From contig JANQQF010000128.1 of assembly GCA_028285035.1 (NCBI GenBank), positions 38,640-102,639 on the forward strand: a stretch of 64,000 nucleotides of DNA, written 5' to 3'. The notes beneath the pieces were generated by a model. That model saw nothing but the letters and a program-made list of their open reading frames with translations, was not told the origin of the DNA and did not search any database. Source of the DNA: Phycisphaerae bacterium (GTDB lineage Bacteria > Chloroflexota > Anaerolineae > 4572-78 > J111). The position numbers were made by a program, and so were the translations under genes. Shown here in pieces: positions 32,237 through 41,687 of this stretch (positions within the stretch are counted from its first letter, which is position 1; every line of letters begins with the position of its first letter).

Positions 32237-35062
32237 TTACCTGGAACTGATGTCGCTTATCACTTGAGGCTGCAAAACCTCAGCTGGTTGCAAGGTGACA
32301 ATGAATGTCGTTCCTAAATCTGGGGCACTGGTAAATTCGATTTTACCATCAAACTGTTTAATAAAAGTCTCTACAAGCCATAGTCCGATGCCCAATCCAC
32401 CAGATTGGCCTGATACACTTGGGTTGAAGATATTTTTTTGCACATCAAATGGAATACCTGGTCCATTATCAGCGATTGAAATTTCGGCCCAGCCTTCCTC
32501 AGTTGAGCGTGTCGTGACGATGATTGTACCTGCTTCACCAGCCATTGCATTAATTGCATTTGAAAGTAGATTGTTGAAGGTAGCTTCCAATCGTTTTGCA
32601 TTAGCCCGAACTTGGGGAACGACTTTTCCATAATTTCGCCGTAAGTAGACATTGTCTGGCCACCAACAACTTTTTATTGCATCCTCTAAACAGCCGTGAA
32701 CATCAGTGGGTTCAATTGTGGCTTGCCGCAACGGATCTGTCATATTACTGATCAGATCAATAGCCTCATCCGCATTCTCCCGAATTTGAGATAATTCTTT
32801 TTGGTATCGACTTAACAACTCATCTGGGTTTCTGGCGGCAGAGGACTCTAATGTCGTGGCCCAAACCCGGATAGCCCCGACAACGTTGTTCATGGTATGA
32901 GCCATATCCAATATAACCGAGGCCATTGCATTTCGCGCTTCAGCCGCAACCCGCCGTTCCTGCTCACTTGTTAAATCTTCATAAGCTTTGACTCGCTCAT
33001 CGAAGAGGCGGGCATTGTGAATGGCAATTGCTGCCCAGCGCGTTAATTCAGTCAGCAAAACCTGATGATCCTGGGTAAATCGCTGCTTACTGGTTTGATT
33101 TAATACTTCAACCACGCCAATGACGCGGTTCTCTACCTTTAAGGGAACACATAAAATAGAATGTGCTTCATATCCTGTTTCACTGGCAATGCGATAGAGA
33201 TGACGTGGGTCACTGTGGGCATCATTTACCAGCGCAGGTTGATCGTGGGTAGCAACCCAACCGGCAATCCCCTGCCAAGGTGCGGTTAATCGGATATTTG
33301 CATTCCCTTGATTACTGTAACGTAAGACAAGTTCGTTTGACACGGGATCAATCAAAAAAACGGAGGTTCGCTCCGTCTCCATCAGTGAATTAACCCCTTC
33401 GATAATCACCTTTAGGACGTGTTGTAAATCCAGGCTACCGGTTAGGGCCGTGCCGACTTCACTTAAATAGGTGAGGCGCATAGTCTGATTATGCGCCTGA
33501 TGGAAGTGAATGGCGTTCTGGGCGGCCAAACCAATAATTCGAGCGATACTGGTGAGAAGATCAATTTCATTTGTGTCATACACATAGCCTACATAATTCA
33601 TAACAATGAGAGCCCCGCTGATCTTATCACCAACTTTAATCGGGGCCAGGGCTATCGTTTCAATACCTGCATTACGAAGGTCATCCATCTTTTGATCGAC
33701 GGGTGGATGAGCCGCATCGATGATTAAAGGTTTGCTTATATCTTGAACTAGAATTGCCTCAGCCAACTGATTCAACTCATTTACAAGTCGTTGGGCTACA
33801 ATCGGATCACCATCTAAGAGGCCATTACTGACCTGGACAGCGGGGATATTGTCGCGGCCCTCGACAAAACTGATTGCACTGGCTCGTGCCCGAAGAATTT
33901 TTAAAGCGTGCTCCAGCCCCATATTCAAGATCGTTTCCAGATCCAGGGAACTACTTAAGGCTAAAGCAACATCATTTAGGGCGCGTAACTGATGAACCTG
34001 ACGGGCTTCATCAAATAGCTGCGCATTTTCAATGGCGATTGTGGCCCAACTCGCAAATGCGGATAACAGCGTCACATCATTTGAGCTAAACCCCTCATCG
34101 CTTTTCTTATTGAATACTTCTAATGCCCCTAAGATGCGTCCCTTGAGTTGTAACGGCACACAAAGCAATGAACGAGTGACAAAATTAAAACCGGTTTCAA
34201 CCTCGCCATACCAGCGAGAATCATTGGTAACATCACTGACGCAAGCAATTTTTCCTGTAGATACAACCCAACCAGCAAATCCTTGATCAAGTTTGAGTTT
34301 GGTTGGGATGTCAATACGTTGCCCCTCAGAGATAGATGTAGCAAAGTAGAGCGTTGAACTCTCTTCATCCAAGAGTAAAACTGAGCCTGTCTCAACACCT
34401 AACATCCGATTGGCTTCATGAACGATACGGGTTAGGACTTCATCCAGATCAAGAACCTGGACCACACTCTGACTAAGATTGCCAATGAGCGTCAATTCCT
34501 CAATCTGTCGTTGATGCTCACGGGTTCGATTGATGGCTTGAGCAGCCTGATTGGCAAAAGCACGCATGAAGTCAAGATCGGCCTGACCAAACACGGCCCT
34601 TTTAGGATGGTCGATATAGATGAGGCCAATAAGCCGTGCCTGAATTTTCAGAGGAACGGCTAAAACAGAGCGAACCCGTTTAAGCTGATGAGTTGTGGTG
34701 CTTGTAATGTTTGCGTAGCGCTCGTCCGCCCGTAGGTCGACAACTAAACGAGGCTCCCCCCGACTTAGGGTGTCTTTAATCACCGTTGTGCTGACAAGTT
34801 GCAGAGGCGCTTCCAGTTGTTCTTGGGTTAGATCAGTGCCTCGCACTACAGCAACATCTTGCAATTGCTGCCCATCTTTGCCACTTAACAGGAGTAAGCC
34901 ATGCTTTCCGCCTGTTAGGCTAAGCGTTCGATCAATAACAAAATCCAGCAACTCTTGCAAATCATACACTGAATTCATACGCTCGATAAGCTCATACAAG
35001 CTCTGCAAGCGTTTGTATGTCATATTCTGTTCAGGTTTATCAAGCGTAGAAACTTCTTGCAA
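32237..35062 (-). CDS. Multi-GAF sensor histidine kinase (soluble)
   Basis: This is a 941-residue cytoplasmic kinase with no membrane helix. Four GAF-type sensor domains are visible (about 30-175, 195-345, 365-520 and 540-690); each has the repeated SVLxVPLK-I-G-x-I/L pattern. A dimerisation helix follows with a candidate phospho-His near residue 719 (LDMAHTMNN), then a HATPase domain (about 815-935) with N box NLLSNAINAM, G1 DNGPGIP and G2 GGLGIGLWLV. The dimerisation region is not a textbook HisKA. The TTG start follows GGAG by 6 bases and abuts the upstream stop. The partner is probably the double-receiver regulator immediately downstream. Confidence 0.88.
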   Translation of the reverse strand: MQEVSTLDKPEQNMTYKRLQSLYELIERMNSVYDLQELLDFVIDRTLSLTGGKHGLLLLSGKDGQQLQDVAVVRGTDLTQEQLEAPLQLVSTTVIKDTLSRGEPRLVVDLRADERYANITSTTTHQLKRVRSVLAVPLKIQARLIGLIYIDHPKRAVFGQADLDFMRAFANQAAQAINRTREHQRQIEELTLIGNLSQSVVQVLDLDEVLTRIVHEANRMLGVETGSVLLLDEESSTLYFATSISEGQRIDIPTKLKLDQGFAGWVVSTGKIACVSDVTNDSRWYGEVETGFNFVTRSLLCVPLQLKGRILGALEVFNKKSDEGFSSNDVTLLSAFASWATIAIENAQLFDEARQVHQLRALNDVALALSSSLDLETILNMGLEHALKILRARASAISFVEGRDNIPAVQVSNGLLDGDPIVAQRLVNELNQLAEAILVQDISKPLIIDAAHPPVDQKMDDLRNAGIETIALAPIKVGDKISGALIVMNYVGYVYDTNEIDLLTSIARIIGLAAQNAIHFHQAHNQTMRLTYLSEVGTALTGSLDLQHVLKVIIEGVNSLMETERTSVFLIDPVSNELVLRYSNQGNANIRLTAPWQGIAGWVATHDQPALVNDAHSDPRHLYRIASETGYEAHSILCVPLKVENRVIGVVEVLNQTSKQRFTQDHQVLLTELTRWAAIAIHNARLFDERVKAYEDLTSEQERRVAAEARNAMASVILDMAHTMNNVVGAIRVWATTLESSAARNPDELLSRYQKELSQIRENADEAIDLISNMTDPLRQATIEPTDVHGCLEDAIKSCWWPDNVYLRRNYGKVVPQVRANAKRLEATFNNLLSNAINAMAGEAGTIIVTTRSTEEGWAEISIADNGPGIPFDVQKNIFNPSVSGQSGGLGIGLWLVETFIKQFDGKIEFTSAPDLGTTFIVTLQPAEVLQPQVISDISSR

Positions 35063-36016
35063 TTATAGCTCCAACGTTAATCCGTCGTGGGCGACTAAGA
35101 CTTCGCAACGATGCTGATTACGATGTTGGTGCATCAAGTAGGCCTCAGCCTGCTCTTTAGCTGCCCAAATTTTTTCATCAGGGCTGGTTGGGTCGTGATG
35201 GAATAAAGCTAGTCGTTTTGCTTTGGCTCGGTAGGCAAACTCAGCGCCCATTAAGGCTGTACTATGCCCCCAGTCTGGACGATCCAATACTTCGGCAAAG
35301 CTATACTGTGCATCAAAAATGAGAAGATCGGTGTCTCCAAAGAATTGGGTATAGCGTTTTGTGCTTTCATAATCAACCCGTTTATATTCGGAGTCAGTCG
35401 CATAGACCATTGAACTATGTCCATCTTCGATCCGATAAATATAAGTCTCTCCAGGGTGAGATGTTAACATCGGGCATACACGAAAATTCCCAATTTGGTG
35501 CCATTGGTCCGGAACAATTTCCTCAAAATCCAATTTTGCACTCATATAGCTGACAGGTACGGGGAAATACTTTTCCTGTTGCTGCTGAGTTAGACGCTGC
35601 TCCAAATCCTTAAAGGGCGAGTAAAAGGTCAAATGATTGTTTGGAATAAAGGCGGGCTGAAAGAAAGGAAAGCCTTGAATGTGATCCCAATGGGTATGGG
35701 TAATCAGGAACTCTGCCCGTTGATTTCCTTTGACGTAGCCTCGTTTCATTAGATCAATACCTAAAACTCTGAGGCCTGATCCTGCATCAAGAATTAGAAT
35801 TTGATCGCCACTTTGCACCTCTAAACAAAGTGTATTTCCACCGGCTGTCCCTCGTATAGTCATTGGAAGACGTTCTAAATAACGATCAATCACATCAGGA
35901 TTGGATAAATCAAGCCCAGCTGCACCCTCAAGGGCTAGTCGGATTTTTTTCTTAATTGTTTCTGAAGAGGTTGGTGTAGGAATGGAGCCGCGTGTACCCC
36001 AAAATTTTATATACAT
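35063..36016 (-). CDS. Metallo-beta-lactamase-fold hydrolase
   Basis: The 317-residue protein has the MBL zinc motif HTHWDH at residues 107-112, a later SHPGE histidine, an IFDAQYS aspartate and a LFHHDP histidine, which together complete a dinuclear site. The N-terminus KFWGTRGSIPTP is typical of PhnP/RNase Z-like or signalling MBL proteins found beside GAF and cyclic-nucleotide sensors. It leads the operon MBL - GAF kinase - regulator with no gap to the kinase gene. A role in making or removing the small ligand read by the GAF domains is possible but not shown. Confidence 0.85.
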   Translation of the reverse strand: MYIKFWGTRGSIPTPTSSETIKKKIRLALEGAAGLDLSNPDVIDRYLERLPMTIRGTAGGNTLCLEVQSGDQILILDAGSGLRVLGIDLMKRGYVKGNQRAEFLITHTHWDHIQGFPFFQPAFIPNNHLTFYSPFKDLEQRLTQQQQEKYFPVPVSYMSAKLDFEEIVPDQWHQIGNFRVCPMLTSHPGETYIYRIEDGHSSMVYATDSEYKRVDYESTKRYTQFFGDTDLLIFDAQYSFAEVLDRPDWGHSTALMGAEFAYRAKAKRLALFHHDPTSPDEKIWAAKEQAEAYLMHQHRNQHRCEVLVAHDGLTLEL

Positions 36017-36280
36017 TCGTCTGCATCCACAGGTAAGTTTTTTGTCGATGCTATAGTGAGTATAGCGGATGTAGGTTGCAAAAACCTTGCAATGTTTGTG
36101 TTGTGGAATGATTTTTCTAATGAAGTCATTAACACGTTATGAGAAAATTTATTCAAAAGGTATAAATTTTAAGTGACTTGATTCGTCGTTCTTATCTTAA
36201 GCCTTAAGATGTTAACCAAGTATACCACGCTTTAACAGGGGTTACCAGAATATTTTGGTACTATAACGGGAGCAACTTTT
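36017..36280. other. Intergenic region, no gene seen
   Basis: These 264 bases between two minus-strand genes are AT-rich. On the minus strand a TTGCAA and TATACT/CACTATAG cluster lies near 36050-36090 and may hold the operon promoter, but no pair has acceptable spacing. Confidence 0.4.
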
Positions 36281-37573
36281 CTAGGTCCGTGGTACGGCTA
36301 GCATCACAAGACTACTACAAATAAAACAAAAAGCGGCCAAGCCAAAGGTCACTGTGTAGCCCAGTTGGTTACTTTGTCCTAGCTGATTGACCGAGTCAAT
36401 AATTGGGCCGCCAATCCGACCACTTATGCTCCCAATCACTGTAGCTCCATTGGCAATTCCCAAGGTTAAGGCTTCTGCTTTATTGTGTACTAGGTCGGTG
36501 GCTAGAGCCCAGCTTGCTGTGACAAAAATAATCACACTCACCGCAATAATGCCACAGGCGATTAAAACGAGAAGTAAGTTTGAGGCGACAATAAGAACTA
36601 TTGTGCCTGAAGCTGCCAGCACACCAGCAAAGATAAGAAGCGTTTGTCGAGGAACTCGATCTGCCAGGGTGCCTATGCCGAATACCAGGCCAATAACAAG
36701 AATTATGGCCAGTAAGATAAATCGGCTATCAATGAAATCAATATCGGCGAACGTCAGGGATAAACTATCTTCAAGGTAGTTTATGAGAAAGGTTTGGATC
36801 ATAATACCAGCTGACCAAAATAGGATGCGATTGATGACCCATAAAAAAAATCGATTATCTTGCCGTACAAACTTGAGCATATTCGTTAAATGAGAAAGAT
36901 TGAATAATGGGGAAGTCTGAGTGGGAGCTTGATCTTTGGTTGTGTTTGATGGGTGATTTGAAAATTGAGATGAACGATTGAGGGCAATTAAGGTGAGGAA
37001 CAAGATCAGAATGAATAAGCCAATGGCAGTTATTGGAGGCAACCAAATTAAACCGTGCGCTAAACTGAATCCGGCCAAACTGACCCCGCAAACCACGCCG
37101 ATCACTTCAAGAAAGGATTTTGTGGCCGAGGCAGTGCCACGCTGTTCGCTAGGGACATAGTCTGGGATGAAGGCTTGCCAAACACCTTGTACTGTGTTGG
37201 AGGAGGCAGAAGATAGCATTGCCGCGAGGACCAATAGCCATAGGGTATCAGCAATGATAATCAGGCTTAAGGCCAAGGTTAGGCCAATCACTCCACCAAC
37301 TAAAAAGGGAGCACGTTTCCCCCAAGGTCCCTTGACCCGATCACTCCATCGCCCAATAATGGGTTGAGTAAATAAAGCAACGAACAAGGCCATTGTGGTG
37401 ATAAAACTAAGGCCTGTATTTTTTAGGTGAGGGGGAGCAATTAGACGGAGTTTGGCGGTGTAAACAAATGGATCAAGGCTACTAACGATGAAGCCTAGCC
37501 CTATGCCAAAGAGGGAGATGATAACCAGAAAGGATAGACTACGTTTGGGCAAGGTAACCTCCAGCAGCGACAT
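36281..37573 (-). CDS. MFS transporter (SLC45/GPH-like)
   Basis: The 430-residue protein has twelve predicted membrane helices. The loop between helices 2 and 3 reads RWSDRVKGPWGKRAPF, the sugar-transporter-like RxGxRRP motif seen in SLC45/sucrose-type and related MFS proteins. A polar central loop lies near residues 205-230. Nothing in the neighbourhood names the cargo; a small organic solute exchanged with protons is likely. It is divergent from nfeD. Confidence 0.85.
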   Translation of the reverse strand: MSLLEVTLPKRSLSFLVIISLFGIGLGFIVSSLDPFVYTAKLRLIAPPHLKNTGLSFITTMALFVALFTQPIIGRWSDRVKGPWGKRAPFLVGGVIGLTLALSLIIIADTLWLLVLAAMLSSASSNTVQGVWQAFIPDYVPSEQRGTASATKSFLEVIGVVCGVSLAGFSLAHGLIWLPPITAIGLFILILFLTLIALNRSSQFSNHPSNTTKDQAPTQTSPLFNLSHLTNMLKFVRQDNRFFLWVINRILFWSAGIMIQTFLINYLEDSLSLTFADIDFIDSRFILLAIILVIGLVFGIGTLADRVPRQTLLIFAGVLAASGTIVLIVASNLLLVLIACGIIAVSVIIFVTASWALATDLVHNKAEALTLGIANGATVIGSISGRIGGPIIDSVNQLGQSNQLGYTVTFGLAAFCFICSSLVMLAVPRT

Positions 37574-37587
37574 TTTAACATAACTGC

Positions 37588-37616
37588 TTGGCAGGGGCTA
37601 TTGGCTCAGGTATAAT
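37588..37616 (+). promoter_or_regulatory. Promoter of the nfeD gene
   Basis: TTGGCA (37588-37593), 17 bp, then TATAAT (37611-37616). The inferred start near 37623 gives a leader of about 130 nt containing a terminator-like hairpin. Confidence 0.7.
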
Positions 37617-37643
37617 TTCGGTACGGATGGATTGTAAACATTA

Positions 37644-37694
37644 GAGATTAGAGATTATTCTGGTACATTAACTCAATCTCAGATCTCATTTTTT
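37644..37694 (+). terminator. Terminator-like hairpin in the nfeD leader (possible attenuator)
   Basis: GAGATTAGAGATT (37644-37656) pairs with AATCTCAGATCTC (37675-37687), with one mismatch, and a run of six T follows at 37689-37694. It lies between the promoter and the start codon, so it may attenuate transcription. The arms are again built from a repeated word (AGAGATT), like the other intergenic hairpins. Confidence 0.55.
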
Positions 37695-37753
37695 GATAGT
37701 CTAGATATATAAGCCTATTAAGGCCTAGTAATTGGAACAATGGAGTAGAGCTA

Positions 37754-39082
37754 ATGTGGAATGTTATTTTACGTGGAACCTATCTAACCTTTTTGATTTT
37801 ACATATTTTTGCTAATGTTGCGTTAGCTCGAAATAGTGCTCAGGCGGATAAAACGGTGATGGTGGTTGAGGTTGATGGTGTCGTTGGGCCAGTAATGTTC
37901 AACTTCATCGAGCGAGCTGTGGAAGAGGCAAATGCTCAAAATGTTGAAGCTCTGGTTATTCAGCTTGATACCCCTGGTGGGTTCGTTGATACCACACGCC
38001 AGATTATCCAGGTTATCATTGGCTCTGATGTTCCGGTTATTGTTTACGTTTCCCCGCGTGGGGCATTTGCTGCCTCAGCCGGTACATTCATAACCTTAGC
38101 TGGACATGCGGCGGCGATGGCTCCGAATACCACTATTGGGGCCGCTAGCCCAATTAATAGCGATGGCAGTGATATCAACGAAACGGCTCAAGCTAAAGCT
38201 GAAAATATTTTATTAGCCGACATTAGGGGATTAGTTGAACGTCGAGGCGAAGTAGCTGTAGAATGGGCGGAAGAGGCGATTACTGAAGCGAAAGCCGCCA
38301 CTGCAGAAGAAGCGCTTGAGATGGGAATTATCGATTTTATTGCTCAGGATCTCGATGAATTATTACTCCAGCTCGATGGATTTACTGTTGAGGTTGGGAG
38401 CGAGACGATTGAACTTTCAACCCGTGATGCCCAAGTTGAAGTTTTTGATGAGACCCTTATTGAAGAGCTTTTGAGTGTATTAGCTAATCCAACTATTGCG
38501 TTTATGCTTATTTCGATTGGTGGTTTGGCCATTACCTATGAGATTATTAATCCTGGCGGTTATATCGGTGGTATTATCGGTGTGACCCTGCTTTTATTTG
38601 GCTTTTATGGGGTGGGGCAACTTCCTTTTAATTATTTTGGGATTTTTCTAATTGTTTTGGGGATTGGTTTGTTTGTCGCAGAAGTATTTACACCAACTTT
38701 TGGTATTTTCTCCGCCGGAGGGGTTATTGCGCTTATCATTGGTGGATTGGTTCTCTTCAATACAACCGAATTCACCTATCAACTTCCATTGCCGACTTTG
38801 ATTGGCGTGCCTGTTACCCTGGCCTTGATCTTTCTATTTGGCGCTGGTAAGGCCATCCAAGCACGAAATATTGAGGTGGTAACAGGCTCAGAAGGCTTAA
38901 TTGGATCAACAGGTCTGGTCAAGGTTAGTTTGAATCCGGAAGGAACAGTATTGGTTTGGGGTGAGCGTTGGCAGGCGATGAGTGAAGATGGCGAGGAGAT
39001 TGCTGAAGGTGAAAGGGTTGAAGTGACGGCTCGTGATGGTTTTGTGTTGCGTGTGAAAAGAGCCGTGCGAAATTGGACGTAG
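37754..39082 (+). CDS. NfeD-family membrane-bound serine protease
   Basis: The 442-residue protein starts with a signal/anchor helix, then a ClpP/crotonase-like protease domain (about 35-215) with the Ser-Lys dyad Ser108 (AASAGTF) and Lys148 (QAKAENILLADIR). Four to five membrane helices follow (about 245-375), and a C-terminal NfeD OB-fold domain (about 380-442). Such proteases partner with stomatin/flotillin-like proteins in membrane quality control; no stomatin gene is in the window. The ATG is at 37754. Confidence 0.9.
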   Translation: MWNVILRGTYLTFLILHIFANVALARNSAQADKTVMVVEVDGVVGPVMFNFIERAVEEANAQNVEALVIQLDTPGGFVDTTRQIIQVIIGSDVPVIVYVSPRGAFAASAGTFITLAGHAAAMAPNTTIGAASPINSDGSDINETAQAKAENILLADIRGLVERRGEVAVEWAEEAITEAKAATAEEALEMGIIDFIAQDLDELLLQLDGFTVEVGSETIELSTRDAQVEVFDETLIEELLSVLANPTIAFMLISIGGLAITYEIINPGGYIGGIIGVTLLLFGFYGVGQLPFNYFGIFLIVLGIGLFVAEVFTPTFGIFSAGGVIALIIGGLVLFNTTEFTYQLPLPTLIGVPVTLALIFLFGAGKAIQARNIEVVTGSEGLIGSTGLVKVSLNPEGTVLVWGERWQAMSEDGEEIAEGERVEVTARDGFVLRVKRAVRNWT

Positions 39083-39091
39083 AATTGATAA

Positions 39092-40807
39092 TTATTTTTT
39101 GAGAAAATCAAGGGGGGTGGTGGGCATTAGCATACTGCGGGCGACACTGAGACGTTTGGGGTGAATGGCTGAGGTTTGGATAATGATTTTGGTGTAATCG
39201 TCGGAGGCCTGTTCATCTTTGCCTAAAGCCGCGAGTGAGTCACCTCGGTTTTCATAGGCGAAGCGATGCTCTGGATTTAGCTCAATAACCTTGCTGTAGT
39301 CGGCCACAGCCTCCTCATGTTTTTGTAGATCACGATACATGTTAGCTCGATTAAAATAGGCGTAAACATATTCGGGATTGAGCAAAATAGCCTGATCAAA
39401 ATCAGCCAAAGCTTGCTGGCTATCCTTTAACTCGGTGTACACCACACCGCGATTAACATAAGCCGCTAAGAAATCAGGATCAAAGGTAAGGGCCTGATCG
39501 TAATCGGCAATCGCATCTTCATATTGGGTCATCCACAAATAGGTGTTCCCTCGATTGAAATAGGCATACGCATTTTTGGGCGTGAGTTCCAAAGCTTTAT
39601 CATAATCGGCCAAGGCTTTCTCATAATCTCGCAACCCCGTATAAGCAATTCCTCGATTGACATAACACGAAACAAAATTGGGGGCTAATTTCAGGGCACG
39701 GTTGCAATCAGCGACAGCTTCACCATAGTTACTCATTAAGATATGGGCCGTACTGCGGTTGCTGTATGCTTCAGCATAATGTTCATCAAGCTTGATCGCC
39801 CGCGAGTATTCAACAATCGCCTGCTCATAATTACGTGTGCTCACATGAGACAAGCCTCGTTTATTATAGAAACGGGCATCTTGCAACCCCATCTCGTCAG
39901 TTTTGTCCGTTTCTGGTCCGGCGTGTACTTCCATCGTTTTGAGGGTTGCGGCAAGTTCATCAGCATCCTTGAAACGATCAGCTTTATTTTTTGCCATCGT
40001 TGTTTCTACAACGCCAGCCAAGGCCCCAACCTCACGCCACAACTGGGCTAAGCCTTGTGGCATCTCTTCACAAATGGCAATCTCAAGGAGTTGGTACAAC
40101 TTAGCATGGGATCGAAATTGATTTTTTCCGCTATCGGTCAAAGCTTGCTTCTCAAGGGTGTCGATATCGATATAATGCTGCCCAGCAAGCATATAATAAA
40201 GCAGCTGTCCGATTTGATAAACATCACTTCGGGCATCAAGCTTCTCGCCTTGAACCTGTTCGGGGGAGCTATATAACAGGGTGCTTGGTTGAAAACCAGC
40301 TTGCGTTAGTTCAAGGCCGCCTGCGGCTTCTGGGACGTGGGCAATACCAAAGTCAATCACTTTTGGCCGACCATCCATCGTGATCAGAATATTTTCAGCC
40401 TTGATGTCGCGGTGGATAATCCCTTTTTCATGAAGCTTGGCTAACCCTTCACAAATTCCAATGGTCAAATTGATGGCAACGTCAACAGGCATCTTACCAT
40501 ACTTATTGAGAAGATCGCGCAGACTTCCCCCAGCAATATATTCCATGATCATGTAGAACTTATCTTGCTCCATGCGCATCCCGTAAAGGCCAACAATATT
40601 GGGATGCTCAAGCGTAGCAATCACTCGCCCCTCTTGGACAAATCGCTTAACCGCTTGCTCATCAGCCGCTTTCTGAACCAATAGCTCTTTGATAGCCACG
40701 GATCGATTCAAAATACGGTCACGGGCTTCATAAACAGCCGCAAACCCACCTTGTCCTAAAGGTCGAATGATCTCGTATTCAAATAATCGTTGGCCCACCT
40801 CTAACAA
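39092..40807 (-). CDS. Ser/Thr protein kinase with C-terminal TPR repeats
   Basis: The 571-residue protein has an N-terminal Hanks-type kinase domain (about 10-270): GQGGFAAVY glycine loop, Lys40, HRDIKAEN catalytic loop (Asp134) and DFG at 152-154. A row of about seven TPR units follows (about 318-555), each near 34 residues, with the recurring AxAYxNRGxxY / ALADYDKAL pattern. No membrane helix is seen, so it is a soluble kinase that probably uses the TPRs to bind targets. The TTG start is preceded by AGGAG 6 bases upstream. It lies 14 bp after the V4R gene, suggesting that the two form a signalling pair. Confidence 0.9.
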   Translation of the reverse strand: MLEVGQRLFEYEIIRPLGQGGFAAVYEARDRILNRSVAIKELLVQKAADEQAVKRFVQEGRVIATLEHPNIVGLYGMRMEQDKFYMIMEYIAGGSLRDLLNKYGKMPVDVAINLTIGICEGLAKLHEKGIIHRDIKAENILITMDGRPKVIDFGIAHVPEAAGGLELTQAGFQPSTLLYSSPEQVQGEKLDARSDVYQIGQLLYYMLAGQHYIDIDTLEKQALTDSGKNQFRSHAKLYQLLEIAICEEMPQGLAQLWREVGALAGVVETTMAKNKADRFKDADELAATLKTMEVHAGPETDKTDEMGLQDARFYNKRGLSHVSTRNYEQAIVEYSRAIKLDEHYAEAYSNRSTAHILMSNYGEAVADCNRALKLAPNFVSCYVNRGIAYTGLRDYEKALADYDKALELTPKNAYAYFNRGNTYLWMTQYEDAIADYDQALTFDPDFLAAYVNRGVVYTELKDSQQALADFDQAILLNPEYVYAYFNRANMYRDLQKHEEAVADYSKVIELNPEHRFAYENRGDSLAALGKDEQASDDYTKIIIQTSAIHPKRLSVARSMLMPTTPLDFLKK

Positions 40808-40821
40808 AATTGGCTCCTAAG

Positions 40822-41499
40822 TTATTTTTCTTCTTTGGGAATATGAAATACACAGGCCTCTGCCCCCATCGCTCGACAGGCAACCTCTTCACTGGGGAGA
40901 TGCATTCCGCCGCTGACCCACTTAACCCCCTCGTCAATCAAGCTACTCGCCATATGACAAACGGGTTTCTCGGCTTGCCGTCCCCAACAGACCGGGCAAT
41001 CGTGAATGGTGTAAATGACATAGGCTCCACCATCCTGAATAGTTGTGCGCTGATCGCTGAATTTGCTAAAGGTTTCAGCCATACCACGAAGGCCTATGGC
41101 GAGTTTAGCTTTGAGTGGGATTGCTTTGAAGGCTAAATCACCCACCCCCATCAACGGGGCAAACTCAGCCCAGCCCTGAGCAAAAACTGCTTTGCCTGAG
41201 TGATGGGCCAAGCCTCGTGCCCCACGGAGGCCGTACATTTCATCAATCGTGGCCATCAAGCTAGAGAAGTAGGCGAAATCGAAGGTTTTGGCAAAATCAT
41301 TGGGGGGTGGATATAGCTCTAAGGGCACGCCAGCTTGGATGTAAATTTTTTGCATCGCATCAGAGCCGATTGTCGTTTCGACTGCCTCGATGCACATTCG
41401 CGCCATTTTGTTGATGTAGGATAACCCACTTTTTTCAATTGACATCCGGATAACCTGTGTTGAGGATAGCCGTGTGATGATAGGCTGATTCCTAGACAC
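40822..41499 (-). CDS. V4R-domain (4-vinyl-reductase-like) small-molecule-binding protein
   Basis: The 225-residue protein ends with the V4R pattern: CPVCWG, then a Cys (KPVCHMA), a gly-rich turn, and VACRAMGAEACVFHIP, the conserved cysteines of the domain. V4R proteins bind hydrocarbons or other small ligands and often precede regulators or kinases. The N-terminal 120 residues are helical and not recognised. The GTG at 41499 is assumed; ATG 41445 is an alternative. It appears to be co-transcribed with the kinase downstream. Confidence 0.75.
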   Translation of the reverse strand: MSRNQPIITRLSSTQVIRMSIEKSGLSYINKMARMCIEAVETTIGSDAMQKIYIQAGVPLELYPPPNDFAKTFDFAYFSSLMATIDEMYGLRGARGLAHHSGKAVFAQGWAEFAPLMGVGDLAFKAIPLKAKLAIGLRGMAETFSKFSDQRTTIQDGGAYVIYTIHDCPVCWGRQAEKPVCHMASSLIDEGVKWVSGGMHLPSEEVACRAMGAEACVFHIPKEEK

Positions 41500-41687
41500 C
41501 TTGTTCAGACACTTTGTTTACAACAAATTTTGTCTTTGTCTATCGTTTCTGACACGGCTTTAAAATTTTACCACCAATTAGGATGGTAATCAATTACAGG
41601 AGAAATACTGGCATTTTGGGGGAATGAGATGATTTGTTATTTGCTTGGTGATATTGGATTGATTGCTATCCTTCAGAGCAAAGTGAA

